The notes: generated by a model not told the origin, from the sequence alone. 64,000 nucleotides of DNA from Chromohalobacter canadensis (GCF_034479555.1 NZ_CP140151.1:1550001-1614000); one strand, 5' to 3'. Numbered from the stretch's first letter, positions 39,123-48,951 are shown. Translations and numbers: made by a program.

Positions 39123-40322
39123 CTACAGCGTAATGACGAGCCCCCCGAGCGCCAGAATTGCCACTACCGCCCAGGCTGGCAATTTCCAGACACTCAAGAG
39201 CAGGAAACCAACCAGGGCCAACGCAAACTCGTAAGGCCCGACCACCACACTGGTCCAGACCGGCTGGTAAAGGGCGGCACCCAAAATGCCCACCACTGCA
39301 GCATTCGCGCCTCGCATCAATGACTGCACGCGTTCCAGACGCCTGAAGACGTTCCAGTAGGGCAGCACGGCCACCAGCAATGACAGCCCCGGCAAGAAGA
39401 TCATGATGAGCGCCAATGCCGCGCCAAGCAGCGGCACGGACAACGCCCCCATCTCAGCACCCAGGTACGCCGCGAAGGTGAACAGCGGCCCCGGCACCGC
39501 CTGGGCGGCGCCATACCCGGCGAGAAAACTATCGGGCGTTACCCAGCCCGACTGGACGACTTCGCTTTCCAGCAGCGGGAGCACCACATGCCCGCCCCCG
39601 AAGACCAACGCACCGGCACGGTAGAAGGCGTCAGCCATCGACAGCATAGGGGACGACGACACCCAGGCCAGCCAAGGCAGCCCGATCAGCAACGTGACGA
39701 AACACACGGCTGCTATCTGGGCAGCGCGTCGAGACACCGGGAAGTGCAAGTCTCGCGACACGGGATCGCCGTGGTCACGGCACAGCAGCATACCGCCCAC
39801 CGCACCGGTTAAGATGGCCGCTATCATCCCCGCCGGACCACCGATCAGCACGACGATCAGCACTGCCGCCAGCGCAATGCCGGCACGCCGCTGGTCCGGG
39901 CAAAGCTTGTGCGCCATGCCCCAGACGGCGTGGGCGACGATCGCCACGGCCGCCACCTTGAGACCATGCAGGACACCCTCGCTGATCGGCCCATCCAAGG
40001 CGGCGGCTCCTGAAGCGAACAGCACCAGCACCAGGGCCGAGGGCAAGGTAAAGGCCGTCCAAGCGGCGGCGGCTCCCCAGCCCCCGCCCCGTAACAGTCC
40101 CAGGGCGAAGCCGACCTGACTGCTGGCCGGTCCCGGAAGAAACTGACACAACGCCACCAGATCCGCGTAGTCCTCCTCCGACAACCAGCGGCGCCGCGTG
40201 ACGAACTCGGCACGAAAATACCCCAGGTGGGCAATGGGGCCGCCAAAGGAGGTCAGGCCCAGCATCAGAAAGGTAAAGAAGACTTCCTTGATACGTTCAA
40301 CGGAGTGGCGAGCATCTCGCAT
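39123..40322 (-). CDS. chrA: chromate transporter (ChrA family, two-domain)
   Basis: 399-aa inner-membrane protein from MRDARHSVER; a longer upstream reading has no family support. The two CHR halves are visible: the first with FLMLGLTSFGGPIAHLGYFR and ALCQFLPGPASSQVGFALG, the second with YRAGALVFGGGHVVLPLLE and FLAGYGAAQAVPGPLFTFAAYLG. This is the standard long-chain ChrA, which removes chromate and perhaps other oxyanions. No chrB regulator is next to it. Confidence 0.92.
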   Translation of the reverse strand: MRDARHSVERIKEVFFTFLMLGLTSFGGPIAHLGYFRAEFVTRRRWLSEEDYADLVALCQFLPGPASSQVGFALGLLRGGGWGAAAAWTAFTLPSALVLVLFASGAAALDGPISEGVLHGLKVAAVAIVAHAVWGMAHKLCPDQRRAGIALAAVLIVVLIGGPAGMIAAILTGAVGGMLLCRDHGDPVSRDLHFPVSRRAAQIAAVCFVTLLIGLPWLAWVSSSPMLSMADAFYRAGALVFGGGHVVLPLLESEVVQSGWVTPDSFLAGYGAAQAVPGPLFTFAAYLGAEMGALSVPLLGAALALIMIFLPGLSLLVAVLPYWNVFRRLERVQSLMRGANAAVVGILGAALYQPVWTSVVVGPYEFALALVGFLLLSVWKLPAWAVVAILALGGLVITL

Positions 40323-40516
40323 GGAACCGGCCCCCGAGCAAGCGGATGAGGAGAAACCTGCGCTCACCGTGCCCGCCCTTACCGTTGAACGCCACCATGG
40401 CGGTGTTTCGTGTTCTCCGGGACGTCTTCGCTTTACCACATGGCCTCGACTGCCTACATTGCAGAGGCGCTCAAGGAGTGAGCGCTCACGAATTCATTGA
40501 CCGGCAGGAGGCCTGC

Positions 40517-40987
40517 ATGTCATCCCTTCCCTATCCCAGCCACGCCGATCCGCGCCGCACCCTGCTGGCCAGCGCGTTGATCGGCATCGGCTGCATGGCG
40601 GCAGTCGACGAAATCATCTTCCACCAGTTGCTGGCCTGGCACCATTTCGTTGATCGCGACACGGCCTTCGCGCTGGCCTCCGATGGTGTGCTGCACGCCA
40701 TCGAGCTGGTCCTGCTGGTGGTCGGCTTCTTCATGATGATCGAACTGCATGGCGCCGGCCGCCAGGCGCCCGGCTACCGTGGCCCCGGATTCCTGCTGGG
40801 CGCGGGGGGCTTCCAGGTTTTCGATGGCGTGGTCGATCACAAGATCCTGCGCCTGCATCAGGTACGCTACGTCGATAACCTGTGGCTCTACGACATCGCC
40901 TGGATCGGCTTCGGCGTCGTCGTCCTGGCGATCGGCTGGCTGTTGCTCAGGCGCGCCCAGCGTGGTCACGCTACAAGTCAGCATTAG
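40517..40987 (+). CDS. DUF2243 membrane protein
   Basis: 156-aa protein with four predicted membrane helices, from the ATG that follows AGGAGG (MSSLPYPSH). Family blocks are GIGCMAAVDEIIFHQLLAWHH and LGAGGFQVFDGVVDHKILRLHQ, with conserved His and Asp in the helices. Function is unknown. DUF2243 genes are commonly next to a CtaG-type gene, as here (the next gene starts 15 bases on), which suggests a shared metal or cytochrome-oxidase-related job. Confidence 0.82.
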   Translation: MSSLPYPSHADPRRTLLASALIGIGCMAAVDEIIFHQLLAWHHFVDRDTAFALASDGVLHAIELVLLVVGFFMMIELHGAGRQAPGYRGPGFLLGAGGFQVFDGVVDHKILRLHQVRYVDNLWLYDIAWIGFGVVVLAIGWLLLRRAQRGHATSQH

Positions 40988-41001
40988 CCTCCGACGTGTA
41001 C

Positions 41002-41766
41002 ATGCCCAACGTCGCGCAATGGCTCGCGCTGCTGGCCGCAACGCTGTATCTCGCCGGCGTGTGGCGCACCCGCCATGCCGGCAAGCCATGGTCGCCCTGG
41101 CGCAGCGCTAGCTTTGTCGTCGGTACCATCACGCTGGCCGTGGCGTTCGCCGCGCCGGTCAATGCCTTCGCCCACCACGACCTGCGCGGGCACATGCTGC
41201 AGCATCTACTGGTCGGCATGTTCGCGCCGTTGGGACTGGTATTCGGTGCACCGATCAGCCTGCTGCTGCGCAACCTAGCGCCGCCCCGGGCGCGGGAGAC
41301 AGTCACGCTGCTGGGCAGCATGCCGGTGCGGATACTCAGCCATCCGCTGAGCGCCGCGCTACTCGATATCGGCGGCATGTATCTGCTGTATCTGACCCCG
41401 CTGTACACCCAGAGCATCGCCACCCCCTGGCTGCACCACGTCATCCATCTGCACTTCGTGATCTCCGGCTGCCTGTTCAGTTGGGCGATCGCCGGTCCCG
41501 ATCCGGCACCGCATCGGCCGCGCTGGCGAACACGCCTGGGCGTGCTGATCCTGGCCATCGCCACCCACGCCACGCTCGGCAAACTGATGTACGCCTGGCT
41601 GCTCCCGGCAGGCACCGGCGCCAGTCCCGGCGAGATCCAGGCAGCCGCGCAATGGATGTACTACGGCGGCGATCTGGCCGAGCTCTTACTGCTGGTGGCG
41701 TTGATGCAGCAATGGTTGCGCGAACGGCAACGCGCCGCACGCGGGAAGCCGCTGCCAGCGGGATGA
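41002..41766 (+). CDS. CtaG-type (caa3_CtaG) cytochrome c oxidase assembly protein
   Basis: 254-aa inner-membrane protein with about seven hydrophobic segments, starting at MPNVAQWLA; upstream extension would re-read the previous gene. Family blocks are FAHHDLRGHMLQHLLVGMFAPLGL near 50-75 and HHVIHLHFVISGCLFSW near 150, with the conserved histidines that may bind copper or haem. B. subtilis CtaG is needed for caa3 oxidase assembly. No oxidase subunit gene is in the window, so its partner is unknown. Confidence 0.82.
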   Translation: MPNVAQWLALLAATLYLAGVWRTRHAGKPWSPWRSASFVVGTITLAVAFAAPVNAFAHHDLRGHMLQHLLVGMFAPLGLVFGAPISLLLRNLAPPRARETVTLLGSMPVRILSHPLSAALLDIGGMYLLYLTPLYTQSIATPWLHHVIHLHFVISGCLFSWAIAGPDPAPHRPRWRTRLGVLILAIATHATLGKLMYAWLLPAGTGASPGEIQAAAQWMYYGGDLAELLLLVALMQQWLRERQRAARGKPLPAG

Positions 41767-41794
41767 ATGTCGGCGACTGTCTACGACGAGAGCC

Positions 41795-42283
41795 TCAAGG
41801 CAGGCTCACACGCATCGCCAGCGGGAACTCGTTGCAGTTGTCGCCCGCTCCGCCACGGTCGACCACCAGAAACTCGCCTTCCACGTCGAGCACCGAGTGA
41901 ATGGCATGCCAGGTGCCGGCGCGGTAGTTGACCCCCTGGCGGCCATCGGTGACGAAGGCCCGTACCCGTGCCGGGTCCACGGCCTCTCCCGGTGGCGCGA
42001 CGACGACGATGAAGCGCTCCCCGTGCAGCGGCATGAACGCCTGACTGCCCAGCGGATGACGTTCGAGAAAGTCCAGCGTCAGCGGCAGTGTCACGGGCTG
42101 GCTGACGAAGAGGCTGATCAGCGGCCGAGCCCCTTCTCCGAACGTTTCGATCCGCGCCAGGTCGTGATAACGCTGGGTGCGACCGCCGTTGATGGGAAAG
42201 CCGTCGGCGTCCCGGCGGTCGATGACATCGCCGAACGGCGCGAAGGCTTCGGCGGTCAGGGGCTGGGCGGTAAGTTCGAGCAT
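41795..42283 (-). CDS. allA: ureidoglycolate lyase
   Basis: 162-aa cupin-like enzyme that splits ureidoglycolate to glyoxylate and urea, the last step of ureide breakdown. Family blocks are LTAEAFAPFGDVIDR near the start, RHPLGSQAFMPL and the WHAIHSVL strand with GGAGDNCNEF near the C-terminus. GAGGAG precedes the ATG. Gene order on the minus strand is puuE, allE, allA, forming an operon. Confidence 0.94.
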   Translation of the reverse strand: MLELTAQPLTAEAFAPFGDVIDRRDADGFPINGGRTQRYHDLARIETFGEGARPLISLFVSQPVTLPLTLDFLERHPLGSQAFMPLHGERFIVVVAPPGEAVDPARVRAFVTDGRQGVNYRAGTWHAIHSVLDVEGEFLVVDRGGAGDNCNEFPLAMRVSLP

Positions 42284-42305
42284 GCGTTCTCCTCGGAGGA
42301 TTGTC

Positions 42306-43133
42306 TCAGCTCAAGCGCAGTTTCATATGGCGGTTCACATCCTTGTAGAGCAGGTAACGAAACGGCCCCGGCCCGGCGGCGTAGCAGGATTGCGGACAGA
42401 AGGCCCGCAGCCACATGTAGTCGCCGGCCTCGACCTCGACCCAATCCTGATTGAGGTGGTAGATCGCACGGCCCTCCAGCACGTAGAGCCCATGCTCCAT
42501 GACATGGGTTTCATCGAACGGGATCACGCCCCCGGGCTGGAAGGTCACGATGTTGACGTGCATGTCGTGGCGCACGTCCTGGGGATCGACGAAACGCGTC
42601 GTGGCCCAGCGGCCGTCGGTATCCGGCATGGCGATCGGCGCGATGTCATTGTCGTTGGTGACGAAGGCTTCGGGCACTGCCAGCCCATCGACGAACTCGT
42701 AAGCCTTGCGAATCCAGTGGAAGCGCACCGGCGCGTCGCTGCCATTGCGCAGCTGCCAGTCGCAGCCCGGCGACAGATAGGCATAGCCTCCCGGTCCCAT
42801 CGCGTGCGCTTCCCCCGCGATGGTCAGCGTCATCTCGCCCTCGACCACGAACAGCACGCCCCCGGCGCCTTCATCCGGCTCCGGTCGCTCGCTGCCACCG
42901 CCAGGCGAGACCTCCATGATGTACTGCGAAAATGTCTCCGCGAAGCCAGAAAGCGGCCGCGACAGCACCCATAGCCGGGTCTTCTCCCAGTGCGGCAGGA
43001 AACTGGTGACGATATCGCTCATCACCCCCTTGGGGATTACCGCATAGGCCTCGGTGAACACCGCACGGCCATGAATCAACTGGCTCTGCGGCGGCAAGCC
43101 ACCATGGGGGGCGTAGTAAGTGTGCTGTGGCAT
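42306..43133 (-). CDS. allE: (S)-ureidoglycine aminohydrolase
   Basis: 275-aa double cupin that converts (S)-ureidoglycine to (S)-ureidoglycolate and ammonia. From the start MPQHTYYAPHGG, with AAGGAG upstream; a longer upstream frame has no support. Key blocks are SRPLSGFAETFSQYIMEV, GEMTLTIAG and, in the C-terminal cupin, FDETHVMEHGLYVLEG, where the His and Glu are the metal ligands. Co-directed and close to allA and puuE. Confidence 0.93.
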   Translation of the reverse strand: MPQHTYYAPHGGLPPQSQLIHGRAVFTEAYAVIPKGVMSDIVTSFLPHWEKTRLWVLSRPLSGFAETFSQYIMEVSPGGGSERPEPDEGAGGVLFVVEGEMTLTIAGEAHAMGPGGYAYLSPGCDWQLRNGSDAPVRFHWIRKAYEFVDGLAVPEAFVTNDNDIAPIAMPDTDGRWATTRFVDPQDVRHDMHVNIVTFQPGGVIPFDETHVMEHGLYVLEGRAIYHLNQDWVEVEAGDYMWLRAFCPQSCYAAGPGPFRYLLYKDVNRHMKLRLS

Positions 43134-43150
43134 ACCTCGTCTCTCCTTAT

Positions 43151-44092
43151 TCAAGCCGGATGCGTCGCCGCCCAGTGGCGAGCGATATCCACACGCCGGG
43201 TTATCCACACCCGGTCGTGGGCCTCGAGGTGATCGAGGAAGCGCTGCAGCGCGCGGAAACGTCCGGGGCGGCCGATCAGTCGGCAATGCAGGCCGATGGA
43301 GAGCATCTTCGGCGTTTCCGCGCCTTCTGCGTAGAGTACGTCGAAGGCATCGCGCAGGTACTGGAAGAAGGGCTCGCCGTGGTCGAAGCCGGTGGGCGAG
43401 GCGAAGCGCATGTCGTTGGTATCCAGCGTGTAGGGCACGATCAGGTGGCGGTGCGTCTGGCCCTGACTGTCCTGGACGTCGCTCCAGAACGGCAGATCGT
43501 CGCCGTAGTAGTCACTGTCGTAGAGGAAGCCGCCCTGGTCGAGCAACAGCCGCCGGGTATTGGGGCTGTCGCGACCGGTGTACCAACCCAGCGGGGCCTC
43601 TCCGTAGAGCGTTCGGAAGATCTCGATGGCACGCTGCATGTGCTCACGCTCGACGGCTTCCGGCACGTTCTGGTAGTGAATCCAACGCCAGCCGTGACAG
43701 GCGATCTCGTGGCCCAGCTCCTGGAAGGCCTGCGCCACCTCGGGATGACGCTCCAGCGCCATGGCAACGCCGAATACGGTCAATGGCAACCCGCGCCGCT
43801 CGAACTCGCGCAGCACGCGCCACACCCCCGCCCGCGAGCCGTACTCGTAGATCGACTCCATGCTCAGGTGGCGGTCAGGATAGGCCTCGGCCCCGGCGAT
43901 CTCGGAGAGAAACTGTTCGGAGTGGCTATCGCCGTGCAGCACGCTGTTTTCGCTGCCCTCTTCGTAGTTGAGGACGAATTGTACGGCGACGCGGGCCTTG
44001 CCTGGCCAGTTCGCTTGCGGTGGCGTGCGGCCATAGCCGACGAGATCGCGTGGATAAACGTCGGACGGATCGGTGGAGGATGCCATGCCCAT
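43151..44092 (-). CDS. puuE: allantoinase PuuE (polysaccharide-deacetylase family)
   Basis: 313-aa non-metal-type allantoinase of the PuuE type, which opens the allantoin ring to allantoate. Recognised by YPRDLVGYGRTPPQANWPG at the N-terminus, the polysaccharide-deacetylase-like core with YEYGSRAGVWRVL, GHEIACHGWRWIHY, and GWYTGRDSPNTR. Start follows GGGAG. It is the first gene of the puuE-allE-allA operon, divergent from the racemase gene, with three regulator sites in the promoter region. Confidence 0.94.
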   Translation of the reverse strand: MGMASSTDPSDVYPRDLVGYGRTPPQANWPGKARVAVQFVLNYEEGSENSVLHGDSHSEQFLSEIAGAEAYPDRHLSMESIYEYGSRAGVWRVLREFERRGLPLTVFGVAMALERHPEVAQAFQELGHEIACHGWRWIHYQNVPEAVEREHMQRAIEIFRTLYGEAPLGWYTGRDSPNTRRLLLDQGGFLYDSDYYGDDLPFWSDVQDSQGQTHRHLIVPYTLDTNDMRFASPTGFDHGEPFFQYLRDAFDVLYAEGAETPKMLSIGLHCRLIGRPGRFRALQRFLDHLEAHDRVWITRRVDIARHWAATHPA

Positions 44093-44143
44093 GAAGACTC
44101 CCGGTTTATTGTTGTACCGCTCGGATTAACTTAGCGTGCGTTG

Positions 44144-44153
44144 ATGTATACAA
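44144..44153. promoter_or_regulatory. GntR-type operator site A in the puuE-hpxA region
   Basis: ATGTATACAA, one mismatch to the palindrome TTGTATACAA, 52 bases upstream of puuE. Confidence 0.6.
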
Positions 44154-44292
44154 AAAATCAATCCCTCGTCGCGCCCTTGCCGGTACCTCGACTCACTGGC
44201 CAACGAAAACGCCATCCGGCGGATCTCGGCGGCTCGAGGCATGTCTGGCGCGGCAGCCATCCGACACGAGGGCGATCCGGCATTGACTTATT

Positions 44293-44302
44293 TTGTATTC
44301 AA
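44293..44302. promoter_or_regulatory. GntR-type operator site B in the puuE-hpxA region
   Basis: TTGTATTCAA, one mismatch to TTGTATACAA, inside TTTTGTATTCAATA. Confidence 0.6.
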
Positions 44303-44311
44303 TACTAGAAA

Positions 44312-44325
44312 TTTTGTAGACAAAA
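44312..44325. promoter_or_regulatory. GntR-type operator site C near the hpxA start
   Basis: TTTTGT-AG-ACAAAA has two perfect 6-base arms; its centre TTGTAGACAA differs by one base from TTGTATACAA. It ends 36 bases before the racemase ATG. Confidence 0.65.
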
Positions 44326-44361
44326 CATGCGCGGTCCTGCCTCGCACCCAAGGAATGCCCC

Positions 44362-45093
44362 ATGCGCTTGCACCTCATCAACCCCAACACCAGCACCGGC
44401 ATGACGACACGCATCGGTGAGTCCGCCAGCCGCATCGCGGCGCCGGGCACCCGGATCGTGGCCACGCAACCGGAAAGCGGCCCGGTGTCCATCGAAGGTC
44501 ACTTCGACGAGGCGATCAGCGCCGTGGGCGTGACCGAAGAAATCGCCAAGGGGGAGCGCGACGGCAGCGACGCCTACATCGTCGCCTGCTTCGGCGATCC
44601 TGGCCTGATGGCGGCCCGGGAGCTAACTCGCGCGCCGGTGCTGGGCATCGCCGAGGCCGGCTTTCACGTGGCCAGCCTGATCAGCACACGCTTCTCAGTG
44701 GTCACAACATTGGGGCGCACCGGCATCATCGCCGAGCATCTGCTGCAGGCCTATGGCTTCGCGCATCATTGCCGTCGTATCCGTGCCGCAGAGATCCCCG
44801 TGCTCGACCTGGAGGACGACGGCGACGCCGCCCTCACACGGGTGATCGAAACTTGCCGACGCGCCCGGGACGAAGACGGCATCGGCGCCATCGTGCTCGG
44901 CTGCGGTGGCATGGCTGATTTGCGTGCCACCATCGAAGAAGAAGTGGGCATCCCCATCGTCGAGGGGGTCACCGCCGCCGTGAAATTGGCCGAGGCGCTG
45001 GTCGGCCTCGGGCTCGGCACCAGCAAGCATGGCGACCTCGCCTTTCCGCGTCCCAAGTCCTTCACCGGCCATTTCGCCCATTTATCACGCTAA
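44362..45093 (+). CDS. hpxA: allantoin/hydantoin racemase (Asp/Glu racemase superfamily)
   Basis: 243-aa cofactor-independent racemase. Two catalytic cysteines are visible, in VACFGDPG and in VLGCGGMAD. It starts MRLHLINPNTSTGMT with AAGG upstream. Hydantoin and allantoin racemases are close relatives; its place in a ureide cluster makes allantoin racemase (HpxA) the better call, converting the R-form to the S-form used by allantoinase. Divergent from puuE, upstream of two NCS1 permeases. Confidence 0.87.
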   Translation: MRLHLINPNTSTGMTTRIGESASRIAAPGTRIVATQPESGPVSIEGHFDEAISAVGVTEEIAKGERDGSDAYIVACFGDPGLMAARELTRAPVLGIAEAGFHVASLISTRFSVVTTLGRTGIIAEHLLQAYGFAHHCRRIRAAEIPVLDLEDDGDAALTRVIETCRRARDEDGIGAIVLGCGGMADLRATIEEEVGIPIVEGVTAAVKLAEALVGLGLGTSKHGDLAFPRPKSFTGHFAHLSR

Positions 45094-45315
45094 TGCCCGC
45101 AAACGGGGGGAGTCACGTTTCCGCGCCACGACCAACACTCACTAACGCTCAAGCCTAAAGCAGCCCAAATCATCGCCGGCGTCCTCTTACCGATAATCAA
45201 AACACCAAGACGCCTGAAAGATAGATAAACAGCAGCACGCTACGCCACTCGGACGTCCCCCAGCGGGGCGCACAACAACAAATCGCGGGGCACGGTCCCG
45301 CCCGAGGAAAGCGTC

Positions 45316-46665
45316 ATGACAAGCGACTCCGCCACGTTGGAAGGGCCGCGCCCTGCCGGCAAGGCACCGGGACAAGAGTCCCTGGACCCACAGCGTACCC
45401 GCATCATGGGACGCCTCTCGTACCTACTGGCCTGGTTCGGTGGCTGCGTGTCGATCGGCACCTTCGCCATGGGTTCGAGCATCGTCGGTACGCTCAACCT
45501 GTTGCAGGCCTCGCTGGCGATCGCCATCGGCTGTGTGGTGATCGGCGTCGCACTGACGATCAACGGTGCCGCCGGCTACAAGTACGGCATTCCCTTCATG
45601 GTCCAGGCACGCAGCGCCTTCGGCTTTACCGGCACGCGGTTACCGGGGCTCATACGTGCGGTACCGGCCATCGTCTGGTACGGATTTCAGAGCTGGATCG
45701 GCGCCGGCGCCCTGAACGCCGTGTCGTCGACCCTGCTGGGCTTCGACAATCTGGTGTTCTATTTCATCGCCTTCCAGCTCTTGCAGATCGCCCTGTCGGT
45801 GTTCGGCTTTCAGGGCATCAAGTGGCTGGAAAACATCGGCAGTGGCTTCATCCTGGCCTCGCTGGTCTACATGTTCTTCAGCGTGCTCGACAAGTACGGC
45901 GATGTCATCGGCGAACAGCTGATCGACATCGACGGCACCTGGGGACTGCCCTTCTGGGGCGCGACGATGTTGTTCCTGGGCATCTACAGCACCATGATCC
46001 TCAACGCCAGCGACTACTCGCGCGAACTCAAGCACGGCAGCGGGCCGGGGCTTCTGGCCACGCTCTACGCCATGTCGATCCTGCCCTGCACGCTGTTCAT
46101 GGGCTTGATCGGGCTGATGGTCTCAGGTGCCACCGGTGTCGCCGATCCCATCGATGTCTTCGCCAACGCCGTCGACAATCCGCCGCTTCTGATCACCACG
46201 CTGTTGTTCATCGCCTTCGCCCAGGTCACCACCAACGTGCTCAACAACGTGGTACCGCCTACCTACGTACTGATGGACGTTTTCAAGCTGAAATTCCGCA
46301 GCGCCACCGTGATCGTGGGGCTGCTGGCCTTCGCGACCTTTCCCTGGGAGCTGGTCAAGGACGATTCCGCGGCCGGACTGCAATTATTCGTGCAGACCTA
46401 TTCGGCGTTTCTAGGGCCGATCTTCGCGATCATGGCGGTGGATTATTACCTCATTCGCCGGCGCACGCTGGATCTCGACAAGCTCTATGACACAAACGGC
46501 CCTTATCGCGGCATCAATTACGCCGCCTGCATCGCCACGCTGATCGGCGCTCTGGTGGCGCTCAACGTCTCGGCGGTCTCGTGGTACGCGAGCCTGCTGC
46601 CGGCCGGCCTCGCCTATTACCTGATGATGCGCTATTGGCCGGCCTGCCGGCGTTTTAACCAATAA
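45316..46665 (+). CDS. NCS1-family nucleobase/allantoin permease (first copy)
   Basis: 449-aa transporter with about twelve helices, start preceded by GAGGAAA. NCS1 landmarks are RLSYLLAWFGGCVSIGTFAMG, the GAAGYKYGIPFMVQARSAFGFTG block and YGFQSWIGAGALN. It follows the racemase by 222 bases. Uptake of cytosine, uracil, allantoin or urate relatives is typical of the family; in this cluster an ureide or purine base is most likely. Gene is intact. Confidence 0.87.
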   Translation: MTSDSATLEGPRPAGKAPGQESLDPQRTRIMGRLSYLLAWFGGCVSIGTFAMGSSIVGTLNLLQASLAIAIGCVVIGVALTINGAAGYKYGIPFMVQARSAFGFTGTRLPGLIRAVPAIVWYGFQSWIGAGALNAVSSTLLGFDNLVFYFIAFQLLQIALSVFGFQGIKWLENIGSGFILASLVYMFFSVLDKYGDVIGEQLIDIDGTWGLPFWGATMLFLGIYSTMILNASDYSRELKHGSGPGLLATLYAMSILPCTLFMGLIGLMVSGATGVADPIDVFANAVDNPPLLITTLLFIAFAQVTTNVLNNVVPPTYVLMDVFKLKFRSATVIVGLLAFATFPWELVKDDSAAGLQLFVQTYSAFLGPIFAIMAVDYYLIRRRTLDLDKLYDTNGPYRGINYAACIATLIGALVALNVSAVSWYASLLPAGLAYYLMMRYWPACRRFNQ

Positions 46666-46713
46666 CGATGACGCTGTCCTCCACGACGTTGCATACCGAT
46701 ATAGAGCGCTACC

Positions 46714-48169
46714 ATGAACGATAACGACCTGCGCCTCACGGCGCCCGATGCAAGTCTCTACAACGCCGACCTGGCGCCGCTGCCCCCATGGCGAACGCCG
46801 CTGGGGCGCCTTCGAAATCTTCAATGTCTGGGCCAACGACATCCAGAGCCTGTTCGGCTATACCCTGGCCGCGTCATTGTTTCTGAGCTACGGCCTCAAC
46901 GGCTGGGCAGTCATGGCCGCCATCATTCTCGCCGGCCTGGTAGTCATGGTGCTGGTCAATCTGACCGGGCGCCCCAGCGTCAAATACGGCATTCCGTTTC
47001 CGGTGGTGGTGCGCGCCAGCCTCGGCGTACACGGGGCCAACCTGCCAGCGATGCTGCGCGCGGTGATCGGCATCTTCTGGTACGGCGTACAAACCTACTT
47101 CGCCTCCACGGCCGTCACGCTCTTGCTGACCGCGCTGGGCATACCCGAGGGCGGCCAATTTCTGGGGCTGTCGAGTGTGGCCTGGCTGGCCTTCGTCATC
47201 GTGTGGGTCTTTCAGCTAGCGATGTTCTGGGCGGGCATCGAGCGCATCAAGCGCTTCCTCAACTGGGCGGGGCCGCTGGTCTACGCGGTAATGATCGTGC
47301 TGATGGGCGTGGTCTGGTGGCAAGCCGGTGCCTCGCTGCTACCAGCCATCGGTAACATCTTCAGCGGTAACAGCGACGCCGCCGGCAGCGCCGTCGGCGC
47401 CTTTTTCACGGTTCTCGGCACCATGATCGCGTACTTCGCCGCAGTGGTGATCAACTTCGGCGACTTCGCGCGCTTCGTGAAAAGCGATCGCGCCATGCGG
47501 CTCGGCAACTGGCTCGGGCTGCCGCTCAACGTCGCGGTGTTCTCATTCATCGCCCTGATCATCACCGCCGGGACGCTCGCCCTGTTCGGCGAGGCACTGA
47601 CTAACCCCTCGGACATCGTCGACCGCGTCGATAGCCTGCCGCTGACAATCATCGCCGCGCTGACCTTCTTCGCCGCGACGGTGGGCATCAACCTGGTGGC
47701 CAACTTCATTCCACCCGCCTATGACTTGTCCAACCTGTTCCCGCGCCGTATCAGCTTCCGGCTCGGCGGGCTGATCACGGCGATCATCGCCTTCTTCATC
47801 GGGGCCTTGTGGGTCAGCGTGATCAGTCAGATCGGCATTCCCGGCTTCGTCAACGCCATCGGCGCCATCATCGCTCCGTTCTACGGCATCATCGTGATCG
47901 ACTACTACGTCATCCGCCGAGGCCATTTGGACGTTCAGGCGCTGTTCTCCACCGCGCCGGGCAGTGCCTATTACTACCAGAACGGCTGGAATCGCCGCGG
48001 CCTGGCGGCTTTCGCCATCGGCGCACTGTTCTCGCTGGCCTCGGTGTGGGTGCCGGCGCTTGCTGCGTTGGAAGGCTTCGCATGGCTACTCGGTGCTGGC
48101 CTGGGCGGCGTGTGCTACTACGCCCTGATGCGCGGGCAGGTCTCGACGCCCGCCGAGGTAGCGCAGTAA
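46714..48169 (+). pseudogene. NCS1-family permease, second copy, with a C-run frameshift near the 5' end
   Basis: The natural N-terminus MNDNDLRLTAPDASLYNADLAPLP is read in one frame from 46714 (typical LYNADLAP start of NCS1 proteins). At 46783-46787 the run CCCCC has one base too many: dropping a C gives LPHGERRWGAFEIFNVWAND and joins to the next frame. From there to the stop the protein is complete (GRPSVKYGIPFPVVVRASLG, YGVQTYFASTAV, about twelve helices). An ATG at 46748 allows a 473-aa product without a ribosome site. It is a real mutation, a phase-variable tract or a sequencing error. Confidence 0.8.
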
Positions 48170-48207
48170 GCAAACGCCGTTACGATGCCCCGTCGATACG
48201 GGGGAGC

Positions 48208-48951
48208 TTACGCCGGGGAGCCATCGAAGATGGCGTACAGATCCGGGGTTTCCTCGGGGGCCTCGGCGATGGAGAGCGAGGCTTCGATGGCCTTGAGATG
48301 GCGCTGCATGAAGGCGCGGGCACGATCGGCGTTGCCGTTTTCGAGGTGGCGAATCAGTTCATCGTGGTCGTGCGACTCACAGCCGAGGTGGCCGGTGTTG
48401 CCGTAAACGGCCAGGATCAGCGACGAGCGCGAACACAGGCGGCCGATGAACTCACTGAGCGTGGCATTGCCCGCCAGCGCGGCCAGTTGATTATGGAAGG
48501 CTGCCGAGAGCTTGATCGCCTCGCTCTGTTTACCGGCCTTGAGCGCCTGGCGCTCGCGGTTGGCACAGTCACGCAGCGCCTTGATATCGCTCTCGGTGAC
48601 GCGCGAAGCGATTTGCGCCATCAGTTCGCATTCCACCAACTGACGGGCGGCGAAGACATCGCGCGCCTCTTCGGCGGTGGGCCGGGAGACGCTCGCGCCA
48701 CGCCGTGGCGTCAGGGTGACGAGATGCTCCAGCGCCAAGCGTTGCAGGATCTTGCGAATGCCGGTGCGGCTCACGCCGAACACCTCCGACAAGGCATCCT
48801 CGCGCAGGCGCGCGCCGGGCTGCAGGCGGTGCTCGATGATGGCGTCGCTGATCGCGCGGTAGATGGCGTCATGACGCTGCGCCCCATCGCCGGCCTTGCC
48901 CTCGTTGCGACGCGTTTTCCTGGCGGCATGCGCCCGACGTAACTCGCTCAT
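48208..48951 (-). CDS. GntR-family (FCD/FadR type) regulator of the ureide genes
   Basis: 247-aa repressor-like protein. Winged helix at about 25-95 with IEHRLQPGARLREDALSEVFGVSRTGIRKILQRLALE; the FCD ligand domain follows with FAARQLVECELMAQIA and FHNQLAALAGNATLSEFIGRL, where His and Asp side chains may bind a metal. Start follows GGGAG. It is the only regulator inside the cluster and is a good candidate to bind the TTGTATACAA-like sites in both divergent promoters; binding is inference. Confidence 0.87.
   Translation of the reverse strand: MSELRRAHAARKTRRNEGKAGDGAQRHDAIYRAISDAIIEHRLQPGARLREDALSEVFGVSRTGIRKILQRLALEHLVTLTPRRGASVSRPTAEEARDVFAARQLVECELMAQIASRVTESDIKALRDCANRERQALKAGKQSEAIKLSAAFHNQLAALAGNATLSEFIGRLCSRSSLILAVYGNTGHLGCESHDHDELIRHLENGNADRARAFMQRHLKAIEASLSIAEAPEETPDLYAIFDGSPA

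Noticed and set aside
46714..47355. 213-aa frame overlapping the second NCS1 permease
   Set aside because: Only its first ~24 residues are real (the NCS1 N-terminus); after the C run the frame is out of phase.
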